From Takifugu bimaculatus (lineage: Eukaryota > Chordata > Actinopteri > Tetraodontiformes > Tetraodontidae), in assembly GCA_004026145.2 (NCBI GenBank), contig CP034976.1, positions 14,713,482 through 14,777,481 of the forward strand: a DNA stretch of 64,000 nucleotides, given 5' to 3'. The position numbers and the translations under genes were made by a program. Positions 30,167-42,689 of the stretch are shown in pieces (the stretch's first letter is position 1; each line of letters opens with the position of its first letter). Under the pieces are notes generated by a model. That model did no database searches, was not told where the DNA came from, and saw only the letters and a list, made by a program, of their open reading frames with translations.

Positions 30167-33100
30167 TCAAATCTCAGACAGAGTGACACGAAAGGAGTCT
30201 GCTGCGCTCTCTATACCCAGGATGAAGGTGTCTTCATTTGAGTATTGTTGGATGATGTTGTCGTCCATGTTCACTAGGACCCTGGCCAAGATGAAACAGG
30301 TGACAAATAAATGACTTGGTTGTTTCTTTCTGGTCTTTAAAGAAAAAGAAAATCGTTTGTAAAAAGCCAGAGCTACTTTTGGAACCCTGCACTGCCCCCT
30401 AGAGGCCGGTCTACCATTTATATTTGTTATTTACTGAATGGTGCACACCACCTGGTTTTAACTCAGCAACAAGGTAAGAGGGTCTTCCCTGATGATGCAA
30501 CCATATTCCGAGATGGATCCAATTAAAACAGGGAGCAGGGTATGATATGATCAACACTGACCCTACTTTGCACGTAGATACATCTCTATTATTCTATGTA
30601 CCGGTATAAGAAAAATGTACAGGATGAAAAGACAAGATTGCATTTCACATGTCAACTCACCCTTTCTTGCTTTTTTGGTAGACTTTGGCTTTGTCGACTG
30701 GGACTGAATACTTTTCTGAGATCTGTGGAGGGTATCCAACAATCCCAAAGTGTCATATGTGGTTATTGTCTCCGATTAAACAGTAAAAACTGATACTAAC
30801 CGCCTCCATCAGAGCTTTGAGGGTCGGGCTGTGCAACATCAGGGCATCGAACACTTCATCACACTCCTTCCTCACGTACAGCAGGACTAATGAGGAGTGG
30901 AGCAAATATTGAACAACATGGCTGGTGAGTCGGTCGATCAGTTATCAAGACAATGAAAAATGTGCGGCGGGGCTTTCACAAACCTTTTCTGTCCTGCTCA
31001 ACTTTGCACTTCTTTGAAGGAGGCAGACAAGCATCTTCCTCACAGGACATCCTTTTCACCAGAACACTCCTGACACAGACACACACCACAGTGGTGACTT
31101 TTAATGTACCGGTATATACAATATGGCTACATGCTAATATTACTTGACCTCATATAGAAAGGTAAAGGTAAAGCATATGGATTTATGCAATAATTAATTA
31201 AGAAGATGATTGTAAAATTCCTTGAATGTCAGACCAGCAGCAGGAGCCTCACCCATCTCTGTTGACCTCCTCAGTGTTGACAGCAAATACCTGCATAGAT
31301 TGATAATCATTTAGCACCTCAGGACTGTAACTGTGTGTTTGTATGGGAAACACTCAAGTGTGTTCACCTGTCCAGCCCTCTGCAGGTTCCCAAAGTAGAC
31401 ATCAGGAATGAAGAGGACAGGCTGAGAGTCCAGGTCGGTCACTGGCTTCAGCAGGGTGCTATCAGCTCGCTTAATGGGTGAGGTCTGCCCGATAGTGCTG
31501 TTTTTCCCTAATCCAGAGAGGACATGGCATCTAAATCAATTCAATCGAGCTTCGTGGGAGACCGCAGAGCTCTGCTGTGGTTTCCTGAACCATTTATCAG
31601 GCACACATTATTTCTGTCGTTATTTTTAGCCAACCTTTAGTTCTCCTCCTGAGCTGCTTCTTCTCCTCATCGCGAAGCTTCCTTTCAGCACCCTATAAAA
31701 CAGACAGGCAGCTGAATGAACGGAACCGCCACAATATAGCCATCTAATTCTTGATCACACTTCTGCCATCTCCACCTTGTCACAGAAGACCTTCATCTGA
31801 GCGAAGGCCCTGTGGATGGGCCTGCTGCCGCTGCCGCTGTTGTAGCTGTAGGTGTCAATCTGGATTATCAGGGGCATCCCCTTCACACCTTTCTGTGAGG
31901 AGAAGTCCGTGCTCAGACAGTTGACAGAGATGAACACCTACAACAGGAGAACAAGATTCAAATCAGAGTCCGTTTCTCATTCTCTGTCATAAATAAAGTC
32001 AGTGTTGCTTATTTACTTAAATATAAAAGTGCTAGGCATTCTACCAGCAACTAATACAATTATAAATCAATAGATTTAAAAGCTTATGGTCTGTCCGATT
32101 CTGAAGTCAAACAAAATGCAATGCTGCACAGCTGATCTGGTTCATCTTTGGTGCAATATCAGGAGAGAACCGCATAAACTCAAGTCATAAGCCGACACAC
32201 ATTGTGAGCAGCAGTAGGAGCGGTTAATGATTCCTCAAGATACAAGATATAAACATAATTAGAGACTGTAATGAAAAAAAAACCCCATAAACATGTGAGG
32301 AAAGTTCCAGTTTTTCAGGGTTGATGGCCCGAGGTCGGGAGGCAAACAGGCAAAAATTATTATCATGGTTTGGCAGCAATTTTCCCACTACGCAACAGCA
32401 GCAGCAACAGCGGCAACAGTGGCAACAGTGGCGTGTCTGAACATGCAGAGGTGCTGATGGCTGGAAAGGCCTGAAGCACAAATGAGCCTCCTACACACCT
32501 CCACAACGTTTCACCTCCACAGACTGATGCCATTCACCCAGAAGCAATGGTCCCCCTGCTGCTAGTGTGTGTGTGTGTGTGTGTGTAGGAGGTTTGTTAT
32601 GTTTACACAGTGCTCATGTATGAGCATTCATGTTTTCCTGAAAAGAAAAGGGTTCAAGAGGGCTTTTTAAGTGGCTGTTCAGAGCTCAAACAGGCATTAA
32701 CAAACTGTAGGAAGCCTCCAACCGGATCATTCACAACAAAACACTGTCCTGACATCATATCTGTATTTTCTTCATCTTTTGCCATTTTACTGCTTTAATG
32801 GGGACAAATTCACTCACATCACAGCTAATGTACAGTAAAAATTCAGCTAAGCCTGGTGGGAACATTCAACTGTCTAATAGCTGTTCAGAACCAAATTCAA
32901 CTGAAACATGTAGACTTCATTTAAAAAAAAATAAAAAAGATAATAATCCCCAGTGGGGCATAAGGTGGAACTTTTCTAAATAATCGAATCATGGAGCTAA
33001 TTAAATGACAAAAATCACTGAGGCTGCTCTTCTGATATGGCACTCAAAACAAATCCCAGGACACATCAGAAAGAAAAAGACCTGTGCTGGACAACTCAGC

Positions 33101-36100
33101 ACTAAAAAGTTGCAATAAAATTAACTAAAACAAAGTGAAGAGTAAGTCTTAGCAGCACTTTCCTCTCCCACAATGGGGCTGTTAGAAAAGTGCATTCCAG
33201 TTAAATGAGCTCCATGAGCCACCTCCTGGGGCCAAACACCTAGAGGGTGGGCTGATGCTGCATGTGGGTGTGGATTAGCTTACACATGTTCTGCAATTTG
33301 ACTTTTCCCCTCCGTCCCATTTTGACAAATGCTTTGAAATCTGAGCATCTTATCAAACTTTGATGCCGTCTCCACAGTCGGCAAAGCCACAGATTCTCCC
33401 TTTCACATGAAGGGCGGAGCCGGATGAAAGCCCCGTTACTAACCCTGAGGTGTCAAGAGGGGATAATAGAAGATGCAGACACACGTCTCAACAACTGAGA
33501 GATCTTGTGGGGTGTTTCATTTCAGCAATCTTTCCCCAGTTGGCTCCAAAGTAGCAGCGGAATAAAATAACCATAACCAAGGTTAGTTCACATAACCAAG
33601 TTAGTTCCTGAGAAGGTGAAGTTAAAATAAACAGAACACTTTCACACAGGCTCTATTACATTAATCAGGTATTACCTCATAAAGTAACATGTCTAAACAC
33701 ACACGCTCACACACTCTGTAATCAGCTGGTCTGGACACTGAATTGTTGTGTGGATGATGTTGCAACAAGGATCAGCCCGACTGAGACCATAGTGTCAATG
33801 TGTTGACAACAGAGCACAGAAAAAGGCCTGAATGACCAGTTTTACCTGGTTTTAAAATTATTCCATTATTTTACCTTTGCTTCCTCTCTGACGTCCCATG
33901 TGAAGGAGACGGCGTTGTAGGCAATTTCCTCCACATTCCCGATAGTGCTGAAGCTCTCTTTATAGTCGGCTGTAGGTAAGACAAAGATAGATAGCGGTCA
34001 CAATACCACTCAACGGCTCAGTCTAGTGAGGTGGATAATTATTTTGCTATTCAATACACCTGTCCCATTTTCCTTTACAATGTTCATGTTTTCTGGTTAA
34101 CATTCACTCAATGGAGCAATAAATCCTCTACTGGAGAGCATATATCACAACATATATCAGTTTCTGTCATCGGGACAGTGTTTTATCGCTGAATCAGCTC
34201 ATCCATTATCCACTAAAACTTTGTATAGTTCCTTTACTCTAACCAATACCAAATGAGAATGAACCATTATTTTGAATTCCTAAGTGAGTAACGTGGGCTA
34301 ATATCCACTCATAGATGATAGATTATACCAGGGTACTGGCATCGACTTGCCACAAACAGCACCCATTTCTGAAATCTCCCTTCATTCCACAGGTAGTGAA
34401 CCACAGGCTGAGGCCTGCTTCGTGTTGACTGTGTGGGCCTCAGCCCAGAACCCCGCCTATTTCTTCTCTTAACGTCTATGCAAATAGAGTCAGTGGGCGT
34501 CTCTCCCTACAGCGCTGCTGTGGGAATCAGGCATTGACAGTTAAGTCTGGTTTTACCTCAGGATACATGACTCAAAGCAAGATTGCAATTCTCTCAACAG
34601 TTGTTAGCATATGGCTAACAACAGGCTAGAAGTGTGGGTCTGTCCTTAAGTGTGTGAGGTTGTCCTCCAAACACAATGCAGCTAATCATTTATCTTGAAA
34701 TAGGCCTTTTAAAACCCTCTCACATTAGCAGATACATGCTGGATGGTGGATGATTTAAATGCAATAGTCAACACACTCTTTCTGTTTGAGGATCTATTCC
34801 CCATCATCACACTTTGGATATGATTTGACTTAAACGTCTGCCAATACCAATATCCAGGACTCTCTGTTTAGCCGTGTGCTGACGAGAGTGCCAGTATTTC
34901 CAATTCTTAAGCTGCTCATCTCGGCACTTGTCCTCCCCGAACACGACCATGATTACACTCTGAAAACAAAGAGCAAAGATAAACAATACACAGTATTACA
35001 AAACACAATTCTATTAAATAAAAACACACAACTTTTCATTTGTTCTTTCAGGTGTCACCCACCTGAACAATACTATCTTGTTTCAGTTCCGAAACTCCCA
35101 CGGCATACTGGTCACAGCTGGATGGACTCCCATCAGGCCTGTGTGTGGCTGTCAGGTCGCGCTGCATCTTACCTCTGAGCTGAGATAGGCATGATGGGAA
35201 ATCGGACATCGAGAGCGTCAAAGGATAGAACTGGCCCCGGTTCAGGTAAGCCATGGGTCCTTCCCCCTGCCGCGGCCGCAGGGACATGCTCGCTTCCAGA
35301 CTGTACTGGAAACCATCACTGAAATAACAGGAACACATTTGAGACCCTCGGGGGGAAAAAAACATCAGTTTTGAGACAGTACTGCACAGCAATGCAAGAT
35401 AACTGGCTTATCAGGGAAATAATTGTGGCTTCATGGGTGAATTCCTGATCACCTTGTTTTACCCACAGATAGGTTGATAAAACTGTTTAATTTGCAGTCT
35501 GATACTGTGGTGATTTGCTCTTCCAGCAGGTTATTTTTCTTCCTTGTGAGCAGTGTTATAGAGACTATACTCTTGGGTGGAGGATACAAAATAGGCCCAG
35601 CCATAACTTGCTCGCTGTGGGGTGGATGACGATAAAAGGAATGATTGTAATTATTATAATCATTTTTTTTGCTGAATTTGATGTTGCCCAAGCTAAAGAA
35701 AAACCACTGCAAGGATAGTCATGTGACATGTTCTCCAGTTAAATCAAAACTAAAAATAAAACCTTTAGACAGCATTAAACAGGTTCAACAAGAGTTTTTC
35801 TGGGGAAAAAAAACAACTGAGCTAGAGTCAGTTACTCCTGTTTTTACCAACAGTTCTGTTTGGCTATCCTTGAGCAGGATTATCCAAAAATAAAAATGCA
35901 GAACAACAAAATTAATGAAAATCAACAAAATAGCGAGAAAATAGTGAACGCGCCATAGAAGACGATGCTAAATACTGGTGCACATCCAGGATTTTCTCTT
36001 CTGAGTAGACATTTTTGCCAAACCACATTAGGTCCAAAGCAGGAAAGACATTTAATTTCTGCAACAAAGAAAATATTCGTATTTTGTCCTGATACTGTCT

Positions 36101-37563
36101 CGGTAGTTATCAATGAAAACTCACTTACTTTCGGGTACCATGGTGGAAATCACCTACTCCTGAAAAGGGACTTATCTGATATGCCTGTAAAGAAAAAGGC
36201 AATGGTGAAATGGAGAGAGCTGCGAATGATGGAGGGGCAAAATCCACTCTAACAAACCCCACCTCTCCTGCGGAACTATCATTAGTGCTGTCTGGAGCGC
36301 TTCTTTGCTCATTTTTCAGGAACCCAGCGAGGGGAAAGTCACTTTGCCCATACACAATTCTTATCGGCTCTTCTTGGAAGGCAGCTCCAGAACAGGCCAC
36401 TCCCACTGACATTGCGCTTTCTGTCTTGACCAGAGGTAGCCCACCTCCGCCCTTTCCATCGCCTCCTCTGGACTGTCCAGTGGGGTAAGGAGAGCTATAT
36501 TTGGACCCCTGATGTTCTGCATTGCTGCTGTTGAGGGATAGGTTGACAGGCATGGATCGGAGAGCCTGAAGATGGTGATCGAGCATCTCCAGGCCACCAC
36601 AGCTGTCAGGCCCACCGGCAGAAACAGCCGTAGGTTTAACACCACTGGATACTTGTCTCCTCTCTCTGGGAACCTGAAAATATTGAAGCAATTATACCAT
36701 ATGAGATCTGAAACAATTCATTTTGACTGAAATGTCACACGTTCCAGACCTTGTAGAAGTCGTAGAGCAGGCTGAGCGCTGCAGCACTGTCCTCATCCCC
36801 ATTAATGCTCATCATGGCTTTAGTGGCAGCTGTCAGGGGGTTCTCCAGGTAGCTCCTCCATGCATCATCGTCACTGTTACTCCCTCTGCGTGACTGTGCA
36901 GCCACCTCATTTGGTACAACCACCACCAGACGCTTACTAATGGGATGAAGGGATTACTAAGGATCGGCAACTTTGCAAGAATTTGGTTTTGCCAAGCCAC
37001 AAAGTCTGCCCGAGGCTGTTTCTCACAAAATTTCAATAGAATTGTCCAGCTCTGGTGGCATGTATTGTGCAAGTTCAACTGCTTGTATGTTCCATTTAAT
37101 TCAACAAAAGATCAGGTAAATTCAATTTTTGTAAGAAAAGAGAATTGTCTCGTTAAGAACGTTTTATGAACTGTCAACCATTGAATATAAAAGAGAAATC
37201 AAAAGTGGAATTAAAAATTCTTAATTGTATAAACAATCACATTTTCTTTACAATGAGTGTTAATCCAGCTGTTTAAAAACTAAACCAAGTTAATATGGCT
37301 TCTATGAAACGTCACTCAAAAACATAACTGCACTTTTAAACTCACATTGCAGTGAAATCGGGCAGTTCATTTCCATTAATTTGATATCTATTTTATTACA
37401 GTGGGTGCCTTCATTCAGAGTTTGCCTTAATTTGCATTTACGTAAAGGAACGGTGCAGAATTAAACCAGTGCCATAAACTGTTCAACATCTGGGTTTTAT
37501 TTCAACTGACAGAAGTTACAGCCCGACACATGGAGGAGTTTACTCTTACCTGTCCAGGTCCAT
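30167..37563 (-). CDS. grhl2: Grainyhead-like 2 transcription factor
   Basis: Grainyhead/CP2 transcription factor that controls epithelial junction and barrier genes (family knowledge). Fifteen minus-strand coding exons join in phase: 37563-37550, 36936-36750, 36673-36263, 36184-36129, 35318-35063, 34959-34848, 33969-33875, 31937-31776, 31692-31635, 31507-31368, 31290-31253, 31069-30984, 30886-30801, 30722-30661, 30281-30167. Total 625 residues, the human length as I recall. Landmarks: N-terminal KRLVVVVP and SYLENPLTAATKAMMSINGD (activation region); GEGPMAYLNRGQFYPLTL, YWHSRQHTAKQRVLDI, EEIAYNAVSFTWDV, VNCLSTDFSSQKGVKG and KVFCDKGAERKLRDEE (CP2-type DNA-binding domain, about 235-450); QPVLFIPDV; C-terminal RVLLYVRKE-type and LVNMDDNIIQQYSNEDTF (dimerisation, about 535-625). 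It is more divergent than I expect of the conserved fish copy, so it may be the grhl2a-type paralogue. The fifth exon is unusually long (see findings). Confidence 0.94.
32391..32432. repeat. CAG/CAACAG-rich short repeat
   Basis: Imperfect CAG/CAA-type repeat, with GGCAACAGT repeated twice near the right end. It lies in the 1.9-kb grhl2 intron between 31938 and 33874, which otherwise contains no recognisable exon. Confidence 0.7.
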
Positions 37564-37840
37564 GACTCTCCCGAGAAACTGGACTTTCTAGTTAGTGCAG
37601 GTAAGTTTGAGAGAATAGAAGAAGCACAAGATCCTGGCTCTCCTTAACTTTAAACAATCAACAAAAACACAAGCGACTATGAGTCCTGAAAGGAAATCTG
37701 ACCCCGCGTTAAAATAATCTACATCTCGTCCAGGAAACTGATTGACAACCCGTTTCGCAACGTTGGTAAATTAAGAGATGGGTTTTGCAGCAGTACCTAA
37801 AAAGAGCAGAATAAACAAGGAAGCGAGAGAGGCCCTTCTG

Positions 37841-37887
37841 ATTGGTTGGATGTTGCCACAGGTGGCTCAGTCGTCCTGCCATTGGTT
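37841..37887 (-). promoter_or_regulatory. grhl2: Paired inverted CCAAT boxes upstream of grhl2
   Basis: ATTGGTT occurs at 37841-37847 and again at 37881-37887, exactly 40 bp apart (about four helical turns). Both are CCAAT boxes on the minus strand, the direction of grhl2. They lie about 280-320 bp upstream of the grhl2 ATG (37563), a distance fitting NF-Y binding near its transcription start. The start site itself is not identified. Confidence 0.5.
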
Positions 37888-38329
37888 AAAAACCTCATGG
37901 CCGGAAATCGACACCGATTTCACTGAAAAGTGGCTATCGTATTATCTGGCACCAAAGTAATCTTTTTAGGTCGATGTTGGTTCTTAACAGTTTGGTTTTT
38001 TATTGGATAATGCCAATATTAGCAAGTCAGATAGACTGCTATGTGTTACTAGTTGAAAAATGATTCCACGACTCCAGCACAGATATGTAAGAGGGAAAAT
38101 TGATGGTAATTAGCATTGTGACATCTTGTGGCGGGAACTTGGTTTTACACCGTATAGAACGGAGATTTTTTTCAAAAGTTTACTGTTTGTCCTGCGTTTT
38201 TTAACTATCTGGGGAAACTGGGAGAAAGCTATGTTTACTTTTGAAGTCTGTAATTTGCGGTAGTGTATATGTAGTTGTTATAGCTCCGACCATACGCTAT
38301 AGCACCTGAAGGCATCTTACTGTATGGTT

Positions 38330-38340
38330 TGCGCATGCGT
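38330..38340. promoter_or_regulatory. znf706: NRF1-like motif in the znf706 promoter
   Basis: TGCGCATGCGT resembles the NRF1 palindrome TGCGCATGCGC, with one mismatch at the end. It lies about 100 bp before the end of the likely znf706 first exon and is followed by an ATTTAAG AT-rich element. This is a typical housekeeping promoter arrangement. Confidence 0.55.
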
Positions 38341-38359
38341 ATTTAAGACCCCCTCTCTT

Positions 38360-38436
38360 AGAGGAAGGAAGTCCAGAAGCCTAAATTTAAAACCAATTTT
38401 AGTGGATATCTTCGTTAAGACATTTGTTTTTCACTG
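38360..38436 (+). other. znf706: Likely 5' UTR exon of znf706
   Basis: A segment just downstream of the NRF1-like site ends in the donor CACTG|GTAAGA after 38436. The next plus-strand acceptor, CTCCGCAG at 39226-39233, opens the exon carrying the znf706 ATG only 14 nt later, so the 5' UTR must be spliced. The 5' end is approximate. Confidence 0.55.
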
Positions 38437-38923
38437 GTAAGACGTTTGCAGCTAATGTAGTATGGCGCTCCACGGCTACCTATTATCGTTTTAATTGTGT
38501 CTAAATGTTTATGGTTTGGTTTTTTTAGCTTTATATTTTGTCGTGCACCCGGCTAATGTTAAAGCTCCCGGCTTTTAGTTACTAGGAAATGAGATTAAGT
38601 TGTTTTTGCTCTGTTGATACAGAGATGTATTTGCGCATTCGATTAGCGACGATTAACGTAAACACTGTGACTAACACTTCTAACCAAGTCACTTTCGATG
38701 CTGTGTCTTATTTAATATCTAATATTAGATATCTAATAACGCTAGCATTTGACAGGATGATAAGCGATCTAATGGAAATCGCAGTGAAAAGAGCCAACAT
38801 ATACTGTATTTACTTGTGCTTTAATGAGAAAATAGTTGATATCATTGCAATAGAATGCTTTTGAGTTCTCATGTATGCCGCTATAAAGATGAAGTGTGTT
38901 GATCTCCCCCGTGTCACTGCCAG

Positions 38924-38925
<2 letters not shown>

Positions 38926-38987
<62 letters not shown>
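38926..38987. repeat. (AT)n microsatellite, about 31 units
   Basis: Uninterrupted AT/TA run of about 62 nt in the untranslated first intron of znf706. It can form cruciforms and is prone to length error. Confidence 0.97.
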
Positions 38988-38989
<2 letters not shown>

Positions 38990-39247
38990 CATATGCAATG
39001 ACCTCGTTCTATCTATCATGTGCATATGAAGTTTTAACATCTGCAGCGTGCTTTTCTTCTGGGAAATTTGTGTGTTAATAGCCTTGTCCTTGTGACCCAA
39101 AAAGTGTTGATTAACCTAATTTTATGTTCATAACCAGTGCTCTCTTCCTGCAAGTCTTATTTCACGGATTTTCTTGCCTGTTCGCCATAAGACTGCTGTC
39201 CAGTCAGCATCCTTTATGGGTTTCCCTCCGCAGGTGTAGCATCAGAT

Positions 39248-39935
39248 ATGACCCGCGGGCACCAGAAGCTGCAGGCCCAGCAGAAGAATGCCAAAAAGCA
39301 AGCAGACATCAAGAAAGGCAAAGGCCATGACCAAAAGGCAGCAGCCAAGGCAGCTTTGGTGTACACATGCACAGTCTGTAGGGTATGTGCTTTGAACGTT
39401 AGACGAGTAGTGAATTCTTCTTTTCTCATCAAAAAAAAAACAAGGAGATGACTCATTTGACTGAAAATTTTTACTGGATTGAGGAACTTCATAATCTCTG
39501 TTACATCCTAAATTGTTTTGACTTAAACTGTTACTCAGAATGGTTAATATCTTGCATTGTACATGTTAGAGACATATATGTGTCTTCTCGGGGTCTTTAC
39601 CCCTTTCTGATGCCCTTATGGAAGTGCACGATCATCTTAAATGTACACCCTATGACTTTAGACCTACTGTCATTAAATCTGTGGCACTTTCCAGGCTTCT
39701 AAACCACTTTATTTACACAACTAATGACCAGATTTTGATCTTTATGGTCAGTTTGAGGAGGAGATACTTAATGAATGAATTTCTAAGACATTGCTATTTT
39801 TTAAATGCAGATTTCCCCCCTTTCAAATGCTTTTTCCAGACACAAATGCCAGACCCGAAGACCTTTAAGCAGCACTTTGAAAGCAAGCATCCAAAGTCCC
39901 CGATGCCACCAGAGTTGGTTAATGTGGAAGCATAA
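39248..39935 (+). CDS. znf706: Zinc finger protein 706
   Basis: Small C2H2 protein of 76 residues, the same length as human ZNF706. Two coding exons: 39248-39382 (45 codons) and 39840-39935 (31 codons plus TAA), joined in phase 0 with donor GTATGT and acceptor TTCCAG. The N-terminal half is basic and resembles the 4F5/SERF low-complexity domain (QQKNAKKQADIKKGKGHDQK). The C-terminal half has one zinc finger, CTVCRTQMPDPKTFKQHFES followed by KH (C-x2-C-x12-H-x5-H). ZNF706 has been linked to repression of pluripotency genes and, through its SERF-like half, to protein aggregation; both are family knowledge. The start ATG is 14 nt after the acceptor and gives the family's usual N-terminus pattern (M-x-RG-x-QK). 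It is divergently arranged with grhl2. Confidence 0.96.
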
Positions 39936-40184
39936 AGGTCACCTTTCTAACAGTAAGATAGATGAGGCTACTATAGTTGCAATCTTTCATAAGAAATATT
40001 TTGAAGTGCAACATAAATAATTGTTAATAATGCTTTATTGGTTCCAGTAATTATGTAGGAAAGGTCCTGAGAAAAAGCTCTGAATTTTGAAGCAATCGTA
40101 ACTTGCACTAAATAGGTTGAGGAAAAAAATGTATTCATGACTTAACCCACTAAACATCTAAGTTTAATCTACTAAGAAGCCCAA

Positions 40185-40190
40185 AATAAA
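40185..40190 (+). terminator. znf706: Proximal znf706 poly(A) signal
   Basis: AATAAA 250 nt after the stop. A distal ATTAAA at 40774-40779 followed by GT/T-rich sequence could end a longer 3' UTR. Confidence 0.45.
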
Positions 40191-40773
40191 AGCATTTTTT
40201 TGTTTGGGAATATGTTGGTTACTTACCGGTTTAAACGGTCTCTTCATCATCATTTAAAAACACTAATGTCGTGGAGTTTATATCCCAATAGACGTCTAAA
40301 TGCATCTTGACTTCCATTCTGGACTTTATGTGATGCCACTACGATAACTAATTTGTAGCTAATTGTGATGTACTGAAGCAGTTAACTGGAGGAGAAATTT
40401 AGAGTCATCCTTGAGCAGTCATAAATGACAACACTGCTTAACTGCTCGCTGTCTGTCTTTGTAAATAAAAGGAATGTGATATAATTGTGCCCACTACTGT
40501 AATATACTTTATTATTCAAACTCCCCCATTTGCTGTTTTTCCCTAATCCTTTCATAGAGCAGCTCAGCATTTGAAGTCTAAACTGTATTATTGGTGGGGT
40601 TCTTTGTTTGTTTCCCATAGCACGCACCATAAAAAAAACCCTGTGGTATAACTATAGTATCTGGACTATCACTGAGGTTGTATTACTGTGCTTAGAATGG
40701 ACTGACTATGAGCCATGTTTTCACATTTCCAATAATTGTATCCAAGTCCATGCAATGTTATGTGTGGCCTTTT

Positions 40774-40779
40774 ATTAAA
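40774..40779 (+). terminator. znf706: Distal znf706 poly(A) signal
   Basis: ATTAAA followed by GGTGATACTTTTCT, a GU/U-rich downstream context. It would give a 3' UTR of about 0.85 kb. Confidence 0.4.
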
Positions 40780-40799
40780 GGTGATACTTTTCTATAAAT

Positions 40800-42585
40800 T
40801 GTTTTGAAATTGGTTTATTTAATAAGCCTTAAATGAGGCTTTAGACAGGGTAAGGGTGCGGGGCTCATTTCCACACATATCATGACCTACATCTGTATCA
40901 CCAAAGTTTAATCCTCTGTTCCTTGGCACATTATCATCATTTCCTGAAATTTTAATTAGAAGCTGTTCTTCAATTTTTGAGATATTCTGTTCCCAAACAG
41001 ACTGACTTATAAATGCCAGCTGTCAAATAACCTCCTTGGCAGAGGTAATTAATTCACAAGTGGAAAATCACTGGTTCTAATATCTGAAATCTAAAACCAA
41101 TGGAAGTGACAATGTGCTATTTCAGTTGCTTCTGCTCTTACTTAAAAAGCTTTCATTGGATAGAGATTGAAGATTTACTTTTGACATATAGTCGCAAGAA
41201 TACCAGGCTTTTAATCAACATATACATCAGTGATGACTTTGGGTTTGAAACACTTCTCTAACCACATTCTTACTTGCAGTTCAAGTGATTCCAATCATTA
41301 CATAAATCCTTCCTTTAAAATGTGGACTTTAGTCTGCAAGCTTCAAGACATCAACTGACTCAGAACTCGCCTAACCAGTTTGCTTCCTTTACTTGAAGTC
41401 CGGGGTGCCACACCCTTCCTGGATCTTGCTTGAGAGAGAGGAACCCGTAGTTTTTGAGCACTTTTCTTCATGCATTTTACACATTATTATCTGAGCTACT
41501 GTAAAATGGGTTACAAGCCTGAAATTATAGTCCAGTGGGAGAACATGTGACATGGCAAAAATAGCTTCCCTCTGGTTTTGACTAGTAGAAACAGTGGCTC
41601 ATTAGGAAAAATACTCAAGCTACCCCTTTCCTGTACTTTATATTGCCTGAATATAGTCAAACATATATAGTATTTATAATCAATATCTAATAGGCATGCA
41701 ACAGTGGAAAGAGCAACTGTTAGTCAAGGAAATACTTATTGATATGGGCTGCAAGATATAATCTGCAGAATATGAGACTAAACCTTCACAAATTGTTGCC
41801 ATTATTTTTTTCACTGTGGATATATATGCAACTTTCGGATGATGATCAAATATAATCATTTATATTGACCACGTCCATGTGCAGACAGGGTACAAGGAAT
41901 TCGAGACAGATTACACAATCATTACAAATTCAAAAACAAACATGTTTAGAGACAGACCTATTTTTTTTGGGGGGGGGGGGGGGTTATTCATTCATGCATG
42001 CACAGGGTGACCCTTTGCAATGGTGCATGAAGGGAGAGGTGGAGTAATAGTAAAGACCAACAAGAAAAACCAGTTGGACGACTGAATGAGTTCCAGCACA
42101 AGAAAAACACACTGAAAAAAGAACTTTTTGTTTCACTGAACTGCTTTCTTGAATCGCTCTCTTTACACTACACATTTTTGCGCAACGGTGGCGTTGCTGT
42201 TCCGTGTGTCAGTAAGGTGATTCAGTGGGCAATCAAGCTAATTCAGTGGCAAATTAATAAAAGCAATCACTCAGCAATTGAAAGGTGGTGCCTATGCTGT
42301 GTCTAAATGTTTATATCCACTCTTGTCTTCCCATTCAGAAAATAATAGATACAATTTAAATGTGCTGGGCACAGTTTTGAATTATGATAAATTGTGTTCT
42401 CACAGACTAAAGGCATGTGGTACCTTGTCTTTTGCACAGTTGTTCTGAGCAGCTATTCATATAAAAATGTCATGTGTAAGGAGTTGTAAACATATGTAAT
42501 TAGCTTCTGTCTATTTTTTCGTCACAAAAAAATGTGATAAAACATCGAACATACTAACGAGACGTTGACTTTGAAGTAACTGCAA
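40800..42585. other. Intergenic spacer, znf706 to 14-3-3 gene
   Basis: AT-rich sequence with a poly-G run near 41970-41983. No coding exon or RNA gene is recognised. Confidence 0.6.
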
Positions 42586-42591
42586 TAGAAA

Positions 42592-42610
42592 ACTACTACT
42601 CCCATCATGC
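42592..42610 (+). promoter_or_regulatory. ywhaz: ZNF143/SBS-type motif at the 14-3-3 gene promoter
   Basis: ACTACTACTCCCATCATGC keeps the ACTAC, CTCCCA and ATGC blocks of the ZNF143 consensus at the right spacing. It lies about 160 bp upstream of the donor of the untranslated first exon, and a TTTCCCGGGAAA palindrome follows closely. This is a typical promoter-proximal position for ZNF143. Confidence 0.55.
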
Positions 42611-42689
42611 CTCGCTTTCAGTTTCCCGGGAAACGTTTACGTCAGTAGCCCCCTTACTGGATGAAACTGATATGATTGGAGGGAAACCC

